Source: Gracilaria vermiculophylla (taxonomy: Eukaryota > Rhodophyta > Florideophyceae > Gracilariales > Gracilariaceae). From it: a DNA stretch of 64,000 nucleotides. The notes under the pieces are model-generated. The model worked only from the letters and a program-made list of their open reading frames with translations, had not been told where the DNA came from and did no database searches. Of this stretch, positions 9,297-21,517 are shown piece by piece (position 1 is the stretch's first letter; each line of letters opens with the position of its first letter). The stretch is from the NCBI GenBank assembly GCA_019155205.2, contig JAHNZQ020003148.1:907134-971133 (forward strand), written 5' to 3'. Position numbers and translations under genes: made by a program.

Positions 9297-12200
9297 TTAC
9301 ATTTCCATCTGGATGCTGGTCGCGTAAACGTGAGGAACCCCTATGGCTACACACGCAGCTCCCACAAGATAAGGAAGCATGCATTTCGGCCGTGATTCTG
9401 TCAAAGCCTCGGCGAGACTCAGTCTTCGCTCACCAATACTTCCGTTTGCATCAGCACCGAGCCATTCGCGAAGAATTGAAGAAGTTAAACGATCAATTTC
9501 CCCATCAGTAACGTCCCACAAGTTTCCAACCACTGCCTTTGAGCCGTGAATCAAGAAGTTTATCGCCGTGCCGTTGCTTTCTTGGTCCCCAATCCCAAGA
9601 TTCGTTGGCCGCAACGAAGAGCATCCCATCAAAAGGGCCACTGGCGCCTTCCTTTTGCGACACAGACGAACAGGTGGGAAATATTGTTCTCCAGAACCAT
9701 GTCCACAATACAAGAATATCTCCTCTCCATCATACTTGGCCGCCACTGCATTTGCTTCTGCCTTTCCGGAAAACCCAGACCATGTCGGGTACCGAGTAAG
9801 AACTTTTCGAAAGTGATTTTCAGTTCGTTGCAAGTCTCCTGCGGGATTGATGACGTAGAAAAGTTTCTTTACGTTTATCTCCTCGTGCGGCTCTTGAATA
9901 CAAGCATACAAGTACGAGAATGATGGCACTCGCGATGCTGTGACGCCCAAATTTCTCAATACAGGCAACGACTCCCACGGAATACGCTCTAAGACTGTGT
10001 CCACAAGCAAGATCAAATGGCCGGCGAAGCTCTCTTGCCCCTTTGACCTTGAATCAGTTCGATCCCCCAGGTTCAGTTCCTCCAACGCCTTAACGAGAAG
10101 TTCAGGTGACTCGTTCACTATGATTTCTTTTTTCTTACAGTTCCGTGAGCGTCCCTTCGAACGGCGAGAACATAGTGCACCAGTTGCTTCCGAGAGAATA
10201 GTCGGGGATAAAAGCGCGGCTCCTTCGTTTCCAAGCCAATGGGTTTCGATATCCACAAGAATACTTCGCATTTCTTCATCCAAGCGTGAACGTTCTTCCC
10301 ACCATTGAATTTTCTCATCCTTCGAAAACTTTTGCCCAGGTTTTGCTGCGCTGTTCTTTACAACACCCAAGACATGTTCCATCCTGGAAATAACCCCATC
10401 GTATGAGACGGGTCCATTGTCGGCAAGAACGAGACTCTTGCATGTTGTTCCTGCCCCGCTCATTCTCCATATCAATAAAACTTGTTTATGTTCGTCAATA
10501 GTAAGACCAACCAGCACGCTTTTGTTCTGATCCAGCCAATGCATGACGTCCTTAAACTGTTTTCCGCCAGACATGATGGATGTCCAAGACGTTTGCTGGA
10601 AAGCCGTTGTACTCCTCATGCTTTCTTCCGAACTTATCCTGTTCACAACCTGCGAAGCGTACTCTCGTCTCAAATTAAAAGTTGTGCCAATAGACAATAT
10701 CGCTCTGTACGGCCCGGACTTAGGGTCATCGCCTAAAAACCCTCCAAAGCTCATCAAGCGCCTTTGGATCCAAGGGAGCCCCAAATTCCAAACGTCTTCG
10801 CGCTCTACAAGTCCCAAGCTTATCTTAGCTTTATCGACTAGTTCTTGTCGAACATCTGTTTTTTTAGAGCACATGATTCCAGCTTTCTTTGAGCGGCTTC
10901 TTGTCACTCGACCCGAGGAATTCTTGCTTCGAGAGGGTCTTGAGTTGATACTTGTCGTTCTTTCAATATCCTTCGCACACTTAAGGTTACACCATACTAT
11001 ACAAAAAGTTGCAAACATAGATAGCGAGGATAATAAATTGAGGTCGCGCAACATCAGAGGCTCCATAAATGGTGCAGCTTCGTCGCAATTCCCGATGACT
11101 GTGTGCGCCATACCTTTCAGTAATCGAAGTTCAACTTCGGAAATTGAATTCAAACCTTCAGATCGCTTTGCTTCGTTAAAAAGATTCTGACATTGCTTCA
11201 GCGCATCAATAAGGGGAAGATTGGGTTTGTTCTTCGCTTTCTCTTGAAAGCGAGATATTGTAGTATCCACCATTGACCAGCAAAGCTCGGAAATTACGGA
11301 TGCAAGAATACGCGGATCAGTACCGTCTTCGTTTGATCGAAAAGTGTCTATGGCCATAGAAGAAAGGTTCCTTTCTACTTCGTCACGCCTCGCCGCTTCT
11401 GGTATGCAGATAGTTTGATGCATAATGTTGATCACCTTCAGAAGAAAACTCCGTGATGGCAGACATTGGTTGGCAACGTACAGACTTCTTTCCATGTAGT
11501 ATCTAGAGTCATTCATATTCTCCATCCAAAGCAAGACAATTGCTACTCGGACCAAATTGTGAATTAGTAAGAGAACTTTGCTCAATGTCCTCTTTCCGGC
11601 CTCATCTGGAACATGGAACCCGATGTCAATAACAGCTCCTGCGATCACGCACGACATTTGTTTATGTGCCTTCATCTTCTTTCGACCTCGACCTACTTCG
11701 AGCCCTACCAGAACGGATTTTAATTGCTGCATTGTTCTCTCGGTTTCATGTATTAGGTTGAGGCGATCAGCATCAAAACTGAAGTATCTCGTTGAATAAG
11801 ACCACATCGTCATTGCAGTGTCTTCTTTCAGCAATTGCGAAACCTGCAGAAGCGGGTTTCCCGGGGTTGTTTCGAGAAATGGTAGAGAGGCTTTGTTATT
11901 AAAGGGTCTACATACCTTCAAAAGTTCGCTGACTTGCTTCGCAAACATCCCATAACTTTGCAAACTCAACTTGATTCCAATCCACTCTAGAATTTCGATT
12001 GCCACAATTCTCAACTCAAGGCAGTCCATCATTTGAGAATGCAAAGAGACAAGCTTCATCATTTTTGGAAGACATTTTCCAGCGTCAGGGAACTTTTCTG
12101 CTTTTATAGCATTCCAACATGAGAGAAGCTCCCTTGCCAAAGATAATTGTTGAGGCTTGCAATGAGACTCCTGCTCATGAACAGAGAAGAACCCGGTGCG

Positions 12201-14579
12201 CACATGACCGTTACATCTGTTACTCCCAGAAATGTCATTCGCGAACTCTCCTCTCTCAGAATTACCGTCCTGACATGCGTGGGAAAGCCATAGTAAATGC
12301 AACCGGTCTACTCCACAAGATCTACTACATGCTGAACATCGCTTCATAAAGAACAACCTGGCCAGTTGAATTCCGCATCGTAATTGATCCAGCCTATCAG
12401 CCGATTTAAATTCATCCTGATTGTTGTATGTCCACCACAGAAACTCATGCAAGGTAGCCAGAACAAAATCATAGCCAATGTCGATTCCATCAAGGTCAGG
12501 GAGCGTAGAATCCCTCAAAATGGAGTTCGCAGCATCTTGGACGAAAGTCTGAGCCGCATCTTTCGCTTTCTGGTCACTTTCATGAACATGGCTAAGAGTG
12601 GAGTGAACAGATAACAAGCTCAGAGAAACGAAAGCCATTTTTGACCACCGTCTCAAACATGCATAGGCCTCTCTAGCGATTTCGAAAAGACTGCTTAGCT
12701 CTATTGGAATAATTGTACCCGTAAGGAGCTCCAATGGATTGGATAGGCAAACTTCAGATACGGTTGCTACCCTTTCGAGCGCTTTTGCGCTTTCCTGACA
12801 GTTTCCTTTGTTTGCTGTCGCCAGTTGGCCTTCGAATGTGCTGAGTATTGGCAAAAATACCCAGCTTCGCCATCTCTTTGCTGAGTCTTCACAGAACCGA
12901 CGATGCTGATTGATGATATGATGAGTTAGTTTATACACCGAGCCAAAACGCTGGGGATCATAGGAATCCCAGTAATGGCGGAGTAGATTTCGAGCGGCTT
13001 GGATGGCACCCCCAACCATCTTCTGCAAACGAGACTCTAGTTCATCGAAGAGCAAGTGATCTTCTTTTGAACTTGTTACATGAGAAGTAGACTGCAATCC
13101 TTTGAAGATTGTATGCAAGAATATCCGTAAGACATTCTCTGCGCCACGGGGGAGAAAGAGCTTTTCCTTGGGTACAGCCACTATTGTTTGTCGAAGTGGT
13201 TCCAAAACCCTAAGCAGGCGCAAACTTTCAAGTCCCACGTTGCCTGCTTCGACTTCGTCGCTGGATGGTTCTTGAAGAGGGAAATAGCCGGCTTGATTTT
13301 GAAAACCATTGGAATGGAGAACTTCTTCAACCTTATTCCACGTGCTCTTTGAGAATACTTGCACGTCGCCATCGTAGACCAGAGCCTTTTCTTCGCAGAA
13401 AGCGCCAGTTTTGTACAAGTCATCTTGCAGGGAGAAGCAAAGGGATTGAAAAGAATCGTGTCGATTTTTACAGTACATCGACTTTCTGTTTTGCAATAGC
13501 TTTGGTATCCGTGGAAACAGTTTGTTCTTCGACCACAAGAGATAGACACTATCTATCCAAGCAGATACATCTTCATAAAACCATTTTGGATCTTCAGCAT
13601 CGATCGAAGACAAAAACTGGGCAGCATCTTGGTAGGCCTCAAAAACCAGGTCCGATGCAAATTTTTGTTCTTTCGGAGAAAGCGTTTTGTTCCGCAAAAG
13701 AAAATTAGCGCTTTGTAGGAGGTCTCTTGTGTAACGATTAAGCTTGATTTCCCCAATCCTGATGGCAAAAGATCGTACCCGGAAGACATCGAATGGATTA
13801 CTCCTCGTAATTTGACATCGCAAAAGTAAGAATCGACTGATGCGAGAAGCATAGGCACACGCAGTGGTGCTCACTTTATCCTCTCCAAAGGAACGCAGAT
13901 ATTCAATCCAAGGCATGAGAAATCCTTGGGCCAGTAGAAGCAGTGACGAAAGACTTGTAGACTCTTTGCTCGCTGTGAAAAGAATTGTGATTGCTCCCGC
14001 AACAGTGGAAGCAACGACCGATGAGTCCGTCTGCGGGAGAATATCTTTGAAGGATATTTCATCCTTTGATGTACAAAGCAACTTCGCGATAAGGTCTTCC
14101 GGTAGTTCGTCGCTGCGTACATGTGGATGAAAATTCTCCTTGTCATTTCGCAATATAGTATTTCGCGTTCTACCAGGTCTTGTCCTTGGTCGGCGAGTGC
14201 TTTTCTTTCTGGCTTCAAATATCTCTCTTAGAGATTCCTGCAGAAAGTGTATTCGTAGGTTTGTATCAGGTTTAGCGGTATGTCGTAATGCATAGTTGAC
14301 CGCATATCTCTCGACGGTTGCCACAGTATCAACAAGAGATTTGGACTTGGTTTTCATATGTGGCACAAGCGAACGAAGCTCGCTCAAAGCTTCAAGAAAT
14401 GTTTCATGCTGATTCGAGGTACTTGTTGAGGTGATGTGGTCAAGAATCGCAGTCACCAGTTGCAGTCTCTCTGCGCGTGATATGCGGCTTTCTGCTGCAA
14501 GATGATTCTGCAGTGGCGGTGACACGTCTTTACCCGCCTTAACATCGTCTAGTATTCTCTCGGACGTGGCAGAAATCAT
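9297..14579 (-). CDS. ESP1: Separase (peptidase C50), intronless
   Basis: Cysteine protease that cleaves the kleisin subunit of cohesin to release sister chromatids at anaphase; normally held by securin and cyclin B-CDK1. The protein is 1760 aa from the ATG at 14579, which has an in-frame TGA eight codons upstream. Residues 1 to about 1400 are a long, poorly conserved helical region, as in all separases. The C-terminal caspase-like domain has the catalytic His in YCGHGSGEQYF (His1627, codon 9699-9701) and the catalytic Cys in ALLMGCSS (Cys1653, codon 9621-9623), followed by VVGNLWDVTDGEID, the conserved segment after the active site. Length matches fungal and plant separases. A run rich in basic residues near residues 1265-1290 could be a localisation signal. 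No introns are needed. Confidence 0.97.
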   Translation of the reverse strand: MISATSERILDDVKAGKDVSPPLQNHLAAESRISRAERLQLVTAILDHITSTSTSNQHETFLEALSELRSLVPHMKTKSKSLVDTVATVERYAVNYALRHTAKPDTNLRIHFLQESLREIFEARKKSTRRPRTRPGRTRNTILRNDKENFHPHVRSDELPEDLIAKLLCTSKDEISFKDILPQTDSSVVASTVAGAITILFTASKESTSLSSLLLLAQGFLMPWIEYLRSFGEDKVSTTACAYASRISRFLLLRCQITRSNPFDVFRVRSFAIRIGEIKLNRYTRDLLQSANFLLRNKTLSPKEQKFASDLVFEAYQDAAQFLSSIDAEDPKWFYEDVSAWIDSVYLLWSKNKLFPRIPKLLQNRKSMYCKNRHDSFQSLCFSLQDDLYKTGAFCEEKALVYDGDVQVFSKSTWNKVEEVLHSNGFQNQAGYFPLQEPSSDEVEAGNVGLESLRLLRVLEPLRQTIVAVPKEKLFLPRGAENVLRIFLHTIFKGLQSTSHVTSSKEDHLLFDELESRLQKMVGGAIQAARNLLRHYWDSYDPQRFGSVYKLTHHIINQHRRFCEDSAKRWRSWVFLPILSTFEGQLATANKGNCQESAKALERVATVSEVCLSNPLELLTGTIIPIELSSLFEIAREAYACLRRWSKMAFVSLSLLSVHSTLSHVHESDQKAKDAAQTFVQDAANSILRDSTLPDLDGIDIGYDFVLATLHEFLWWTYNNQDEFKSADRLDQLRCGIQLARLFFMKRCSACSRSCGVDRLHLLWLSHACQDGNSERGEFANDISGSNRCNGHVRTGFFSVHEQESHCKPQQLSLARELLSCWNAIKAEKFPDAGKCLPKMMKLVSLHSQMMDCLELRIVAIEILEWIGIKLSLQSYGMFAKQVSELLKVCRPFNNKASLPFLETTPGNPLLQVSQLLKEDTAMTMWSYSTRYFSFDADRLNLIHETERTMQQLKSVLVGLEVGRGRKKMKAHKQMSCVIAGAVIDIGFHVPDEAGKRTLSKVLLLIHNLVRVAIVLLWMENMNDSRYYMERSLYVANQCLPSRSFLLKVINIMHQTICIPEAARRDEVERNLSSMAIDTFRSNEDGTDPRILASVISELCWSMVDTTISRFQEKAKNKPNLPLIDALKQCQNLFNEAKRSEGLNSISEVELRLLKGMAHTVIGNCDEAAPFMEPLMLRDLNLLSSLSMFATFCIVWCNLKCAKDIERTTSINSRPSRSKNSSGRVTRSRSKKAGIMCSKKTDVRQELVDKAKISLGLVEREDVWNLGLPWIQRRLMSFGGFLGDDPKSGPYRAILSIGTTFNLRREYASQVVNRISSEESMRSTTAFQQTSWTSIMSGGKQFKDVMHWLDQNKSVLVGLTIDEHKQVLLIWRMSGAGTTCKSLVLADNGPVSYDGVISRMEHVLGVVKNSAAKPGQKFSKDEKIQWWEERSRLDEEMRSILVDIETHWLGNEGAALLSPTILSEATGALCSRRSKGRSRNCKKKEIIVNESPELLVKALEELNLGDRTDSRSKGQESFAGHLILLVDTVLERIPWESLPVLRNLGVTASRVPSFSYLYACIQEPHEEINVKKLFYVINPAGDLQRTENHFRKVLTRYPTWSGFSGKAEANAVAAKYDGEEIFLYCGHGSGEQYFPPVRLCRKRKAPVALLMGCSSLRPTNLGIGDQESNGTAINFLIHGSKAVVGNLWDVTDGEIDRLTSSILREWLGADANGSIGERRLSLAEALTESRPKCMLPYLVGAACVAIGVPHVYATSIQMEM

Positions 14580-17500
14580 CTGACGGCGGAGAAACCGACT
14601 TCAGTGTCGCAGGCTTGTGTCGCGATGCGTGGATATACTCCTGAGTACAATGCAGAGCGAAACTAAAGGAGTGATGGGTCGGGAGTAGCAGCAAAATGCG
14701 GAAACTCGATGTGGTATGCTTGGTTTTTGGATGGCCATCAGTTTCCATGCAATATTTGAATTCAAACTATTCCCGCGAACTTTTCATACTCGAGAACCGA
14801 GGCGAATTTTTCACTGTTAATGCAGAGTACATTTTTGGTTTAAAGTATGTGCACAATGCGCAGCTCTCTTGCCATTAAAACAAAATACTCCAAAGAAGAG
14901 TCATTCTCGAGTTTGGACACCTCTCAACACTCATGTGAGCGGAAGGTGAAGTCGGGCATAATTTCTAGATTGCGTCGGTATTGCGCTGCTTCTGCCGATA
15001 CAGATTGCACGTTTTGCAGAGAGGCTAGGTGTATCTGAAATCCTTTATCATAAGTGCTAGGAAAAGCGATTTGTGGGTGCCAAGTTGTCAGATCCATAAA
15101 TCAATGTTCAACCTTGCTTTACGGTTGAAGACGTGGGTATCACTTGCTGAAATTCTACGATCGAAAACGGAAGATAGGTTCAAGAATATAAGTTGCCAGG
15201 GATCACGCTTTCTAATGAAAGTCGTCGAGACGCAAAATATCACCTGATTATCGGTGAGGCAAGGTTAAAGATGAGAAAATTCTAGCTTGCAACCCATACG
15301 GTCATCGCAACCAAGAAAGGAAGCAGAAAGGTCTTGATAACCAGGAGATGTCCAAAGATGTGCGCGAGTGCAACGCTTAACAATGACAAACGAGACACCT
15401 GTAGAACGTGCATGTGTCGACGTCGCAGTACATTTTAAAGTAATCACAGTCGCAACACTTCTGAATTATGTGATCATCTATGGCGTGGGGACACCTCGGG
15501 CAGCTGTATGGAGCTGAGAACTGTTTATTGCTGCGTTCCAGTTGTCCACACTCTGTCTTTTTCCCGTTTGAATCAACTGAAGAGCCCGAATCATGATTGC
15601 AACGAGGGCGCTGTGTTACTATCTCTCCAGAGGATTTATTGACCATTTGGAGATGTTGTGCGAGTTAATCCGGGTTGCGGTCACTGCTGCTCAGGATGAC
15701 TTGGAATACGTGAATGAGAAGGAAAGAGCGGATGTCGATGAGTTGGCTGGAGCAATGACCTTTTATAGATATGAGCGGATACAACAAGTGGTGTGCACTG
15801 GCGCGCCTTCTCGAGCATGTCTCACGACAATAGTTCTTGAACGCCGATTCGCGGTCCCATGAACCCTACCTAATTGCAGGATATGGCGTCGCACGACGGT
15901 ACATGAGTGGAGTGCTCGCAATTGGCTGAATTTAAGGGCAGTTCCTCATTGCCGCATTGCGCAAGTTGTGGTTTCGGCAGAGCGAGAGTGCTTGGGTGGT
16001 AAAAAGGGTCACGGAAATCGGCCATGTCTCCGTCCTATCACACCAGTGCAATCATTACTGAGATGTAGAAACATATCAAGGTTTTTGGCACGCACTTGCA
16101 CTGGTTTGCGCGTGATAGGCGGTGGGGTGCGCGGCGGCGGTCGAACGAAGCAGCAGGTCTCGAGTTCGGCGAATGGCAGTCCAACCCTCGAGCGTACGGA
16201 ATGTGGAGAACTGGAGCCGTGACATCGCTTTCAGAAAAACTTTGAACTCAAATGGTCTGAGCGGATCTAACAGAGGCGGACGACTTGTCACATACTGCTG
16301 TCCACTCGTTTGCCGCGTTCTTGATGTTGGCGTACTGACGTGCAAAGCACGCACGCTCTGCTCATTGGAACGAGCACATCTACATTCTACTCATCCGTCG
16401 CACCAACGTTGGCTTCATGTCCATGATGTCCTTGTTGTCCACCGTCCCACCTCGACAACAGACTGCCTTTACTCTCCGAAAAACGAGCAGGAGACTCTTG
16501 GTGTAGTCAAAAGCCTTTCAAGTCTGTCCTTTTCATCGCAATGGAGTGGTGCAGCGGCTCGAACTGTTTCCGCCATCGTTTGGGGCGTGCCACCACTGTT
16601 CTTGTGAGAAGTCTCGTACAGGTGGTCTAATGCGACGATTAAGTCACACTTTATGCAATGCACAGCTCTACTTTACCTACCGATAATTATCCCCCCTGTA
16701 TGCTTTCGATTACATGGCGGATTTGATGTCCATCAGCCTACAAAACGATTCGCAAGATTGTGGCATGCCAGTATCTGGCATGGCCATAACGCTCGCGTGG
16801 AATTGCGGCACTCCCAACTCCTGCCTTATTTCTTGGAAATATTTGTCTCGGGCAAATCTGTCAGGTGCCTCTCGCTGCCGCTTTTCTCTTGGAATTCAAT
16901 AGGAAGCAGGAAGCTTTCTGGCTCATAATGTACGCGAGTACAATGCGTTTTCTATCCTTTTCTGATGTCGATTGCTCCTTGTAATCAATTGCCGCCGTAG
17001 AGTCCTGATCGCTGAACTTCCAGAAGACGACTACAAAAGTGTACAAGATGTATTTAGACATGAACCAGAATAGTTTTTGGCCTCATTGGGAATAGAAGGC
17101 CTTTACTGAAAGTATTTCATCAGCTTAGAGATGCATACGTACTTATAATAGAACAGAAGACAATGAATCGAGAAGAATCATGTGATGGGAAAAGTTTATG
17201 CGTTTCGTATGCGATGAATCCGAACTTTGGGTACCTTAACATATTCTTTGCCAAACAGTGCAGGTCCACAGCCCTTCAGCATCCACGTCAGAGTTATAAA
17301 TGTCAAGGTTTAGGACCGCGTTCGCTTTGTGCTTCCCTTGCAAAAGTGTCAATGACGATGTTTCTAAACCATGGTAAGGCCGTATCAGTCTGTGATGGGG
17401 TCAGTGTTTTCTGAAGCTATGAACAATGATGTAGTTTTTCATACGCAGATTTGTCGTTTATATGCCCCAGAGCATCGTCAGAGGGTTCTGCTTGGATTGC

Positions 17501-18702
17501 AGATGTACAGGAATGCTTGCATTCTGCCAGGCCCGCCAGCTGCAAGTACTTTTTGCTCAAGACTTGGAACACGTAGGTCCGCGACACCCCCTGTAGCCAT
17601 GGCGAGGATTCCGCGACGCCTAAATTAGCTTTCAAGTTAAGGTTTCACAAATAAATGTCAGAATAACATACGCTCTGTCAAAGTAAAAAAAGATTACATG
17701 GGCAATCTGAACCCCAAAGCATCTTCAACAATCAGTACCAAACAGGTAGACCACGTGACGACATGTTACATAAAATATTGAACCAAGTAGCGCTGAGCAA
17801 CATCAAATAAAGATCCGAATATGACAGCCATGCGACAGACTTCCATTTCTGTTCGGAAGATTGATGTTTGTCCTGAACTTCATAGCTCAGAACCGAAAGT
17901 AGACATACATTCCATTCTTGAACTGTTCAGGATCGACATGTTAACCGTTCTGAGCTTGAACAGACATCATTCTCCCTCATCATCTTCGAGTAATTTAATA
18001 TGGCCAAGTAAATTATTCTGGGTGTACTTCATTCACCATAGTTTCCCTTCAAACATCTGTTCTGCATGCCAGTCAATCAAAAGTACGCCAAATACTTCAC
18101 TGACAACTTTTCATAGCTTCTCGCTCTAACATTTCCGATAAAAGCTGTGATCGCAAGCTCCATAGAAAGAATGGAAAGCCAAGTTTATGAGCTGAAACCC
18201 CGACAGCATCGGAGACGACAAAGACAGAAGATGATTCTTGCCTTTTAGCAGTGTGCCTAGCAACGTGACATTTTCTGCTCCATGCATGAATGACTGAAGG
18301 ACATAAAAACACGGCATTCTTTTGTATATTGACGGCGTACAAGTAGACAAAAAAGAAGTTCAGAGTCCTACTAATTAGACGTCTGTAGGACATCGATGAT
18401 GATTCTCATCTCGGAGAAAGATGCATTTCTATACCTTGCAACTCTATTGTGCTGAACATTAGAACAACCTGAGAACATCCTGAAAAATGAGAAGGCGCAA
18501 ACCAGTAAAGTTCTGGTTTTCAGTCATTGCACATCGCAACTTCTTTGCCGAGCCATGGACTTCAGATACCGTGTGCCCTTGTAACGTACACGTGATCGTA
18601 AACGAGATGCACAGCCAAAAATAAATATCGGCATATCGAAATCTCAGCAACTGATGAGTGAGTGTCTGTCCTACACAGCTCAATATTTTCATCATAAAAA
18701 AT
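14580..18702. other. AT-rich gene-poor stretch, part 1
   Basis: No gene can be supported. Small coding-like patches exist: a plus-strand 89-codon frame from the ATG at 15593 to 15862; a minus-strand Cys-rich frame ending at 15377 with several CxxC pairs; a minus-strand frame 16663-16469; and a minus-strand open patch about 16890-16715. They share no frame or order that I can join, and may be remains of transposons or short exons. None has a recognisable domain. Confidence 0.4.
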
Positions 18703-19013
18703 ATTAAATTCGAACGTTTCATTGCTCCTTTTTAAAGCTCTTGTTCTTACTTTAGTAGAACAAAAAAAATAACTTGATAGCTGCCAGGCATTCGCAAGCC
18801 AGGTACCCACGAGCGCTCCGAAGAACTGAACCCGCGACCAGGCAGAAACCCAACCTGCGAGGCCCAACCCCCAATCTCCCAACTGAACCACCGCCACTGC
18901 GGCGATGCCGGACACCAATCGACAAACTCGCAGCTCTCCAATTTGCTTCTTGAAGCAGAACACGGAGCGCTGAGTTTCTGATTTGTAAGCGTTGTGGATC
19001 ATTTAATTCGAAC
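18703..19013 (-). mobile_element. Pol III-type repeat, copy 1 (tRNA-like SINE or ncRNA)
   Basis: About 311 bp, homologous in inverted orientation to 26460-26760. The core 18789-18921 (133 bp) is identical base for base to 26544-26676, while both flanks are clearly diverged though alignable. Read on the minus strand the core has an A-box-like GGTTCAGTTGGGAG (18876-18889) and, 43 bases on, a B-box-like GGTTCAGTTC (18823-18832). A T8 run (18761-18768) follows, the order of an internal RNA polymerase III promoter and terminator. The copy is bounded by near-identical ATTAAATTCGAAC and ATTTAATTCGAAC, which could be a target-site duplication or element ends. A tRNA-derived SINE is the simplest reading; a duplicated structured RNA gene is the alternative. 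Confidence 0.7.
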
Positions 19014-21479
19014 AGCTGCTGAATGGAGGCTTGAGACTTCAACGAATGCTGTCAGTCTATAAGAAAAGCGGTTGTTTTCTTTGCAAAAAGATCGCTTTAC
19101 TTGAAATTTTACTGAAAATGTGCTTTGCCTATTTGTGGACGGAACAGCCATTTCAATGCATTACAAGCTTTATGATCGTAAGAATTCTTTGAGAGAACGA
19201 TGGTCACAATTATAAAAACGGAAGGACAGGTCCCTTTGATGAATTCTCCTTCTTGTAACGTTCTACAAACCATTGTGTCGCATTTTCTTTGTTGTGCGCC
19301 CCGAGAAGTCGCACAATTAAAACACATGTGAAAATCGATGATTCAAGTGTTATTATTTTCCTTCTATTTCTTTGCCCTTACACCTATGCCTCCGCACCAG
19401 GCGGGCCCGGATCGGATATAAGCATATAAACAGATCGACTGCCGAGTTCGTAACGGTTGGCGCAAGTTCCGACCCGCGGTCTTCAACCTTTCAGGTTCTC
19501 TGTTTGTTTGTCGCATCCTGTAGAAAAGCAAAAACTCTACTCCCTTCCTGCCTACTTGTCCAATACGCCAACAATGCGACTTGTTTTGAGGCACAAGAAC
19601 GCTGACACGCTTTTTTTACGTCGTTGACGTGAAGAGACTGCTGCGCCAAGAGTCTGTTGTGAAGATGCATCGGGCCATGTGCAGCAGCTTCGTACCTTGT
19701 TGGGTCAATGTATGTGGGGTCATGTATCGTATCGCAACGTGAAGCATGGTGTACAGCATGAATGGTCACAGTAAGAATAATGTAGAGCATCAGTGCTGTT
19801 GGTATTGGTATTGTGAGCAACGAAGGGTTTATCCGGTCAATGAGAAGACATGAAGTACAATTTGTATGCATATACATCAAAGCCCGCACATTCAACCTTA
19901 TTCTACATTCTACATCCATGAGTTATTACCGATACCCTTACATAACCATCTCACTCGTAATATTTGCCCGGTCTCTTTCTTTCCAGAGACATTTGTTTCG
20001 CGATCATCGCGTGGCCATTAGCCTCAGCGATGAAAACAGAATCTGTAGATAAAGCTTAGATACGGGCCCATGTTGATTAGTATTTTTGATTTCCTTTAAT
20101 TAGAGGCTCATTCGATTCGATATAGCGGGCTGGATTTAGTTTAGAGCAAAAGTCTGGATCTCCGTGAAATAAAAAGCCTTAATCAAAACAAACATCGATG
20201 CCTGGATTTTTAGGAGTAAAATCGAATTACGGTCGTGGTTGCGGTGGATTATATCATGAGTCATTTACATCGTGATTAGGAAGGCTATGGAGCATTACTG
20301 ATCAAAGTTCGGCTTGACGCATCTGGCTTGGTATGCTTGTCTTGGTTTCTTTGTTTTTGTCTGAAACGATCGCGAGTCTTTTGAAGAACAAATACTTTTG
20401 CAGTGGTATTCATTGGACGACAAGTTTTGGTCGTCTCGGCAGTCCACAGAGAAGTCACTGAAGGCTCGATGGACGATGAGTTTATCTTCCTGCTTACACA
20501 GAAATATCCATTCAACCTTTTTGAACAGGGTGCCACAGCTATCGTTTGGTACTTACGGAAGAGATTATGGGAAGAAATTTATTTATTTACGGAAAGCGGC
20601 GATAATTCTCAAGAACACTAATATTTTTGAATAGAAAGTATTCTTGGATTGCTCAAAAAAAAAAGAACTGGCATGATGAAAAATATGGGAAGCCGGGGCA
20701 TCAGTGGGAAGAAAACTGCCAGACCGGGATTTATTACTGAATGAATAACGCTCCAAACTAGATGACTTCTGACTGACAGACGAGCTATTGCTCTGACAAA
20801 AAAAAATCAGTCGATGCGACGAAGAGCATCACGGGCGCTGTTTACATTATAATACGAACCACATAAAACTTTAAAGTAAATCAGATACAGAGTAAACGAA
20901 TTGTTTCCATATTTCGAAAATTAAAAAAAAAAGCTCTTCGCAAGTATTACATTGAGATCATAGCCCTTGACCTACATGATTTGCCAGAGAAACAACCGTT
21001 TAGCAAAGAAAACTACGTGAATCGGGACGGTCGAAACGTTTCTAAGGCATCTCTGCTATTTAAATTGTGTACCCTGGGTAAATCATGAATGTTTGGTTTA
21101 TCTTGCTAAAGAAAAGGATTTTGTGGCTATTATCTGACTAATATTATTGACTTGCGTCAAACGGTTATCAAGTATCTTGAGGTCCGTGAAATTCCGCAGT
21201 CACAATTTCGGCTATGAAAACTGCAATGTATAAACGTAGAATAGATTCGTTGCCGATCGCATCGGGGGCTTTTTTGCGTGATTTATGTATCCTGATGGGG
21301 AGCAACACAGTGCAACACAGGTTGGTTGGAAAAAGTCTGAACAGCCTGGACCCTTGTCAGAGGACGGACGGTGACACTATATATATTGTTTCTATAAACT
21401 AGGTGTTATGCGTCGAACTGTGCAACTTTGTGACTTGACTGTTTGTATCGCATGACAATATTGCCGTGCGTTTGAACTG
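19014..21479. other. AT-rich gene-poor stretch, part 2
   Basis: I see no gene, RNA or repeat I can support. Open frames are short and lack domains or consistent composition. Confidence 0.5.
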
Positions 21480-21517
21480 TGCGCCGTGTGCTCGTGAAGC
21501 TTGCAGCACACGGCGCA
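21480..21517. repeat. Perfect inverted repeat, 13-bp arms
   Basis: TGCGCCGTGTGCT at 21480-21492 and AGCACACGGCGCA at 21505-21517 are perfectly complementary around a 12-base loop. This is a GC-rich hairpin in an AT-rich setting. The hexamer GAACTG followed by a TGCG-like tract occurs at 21415, 21474 and 21535, roughly 60 bp apart, with the hairpin directly after the second. No gene overlaps. Confidence 0.75.
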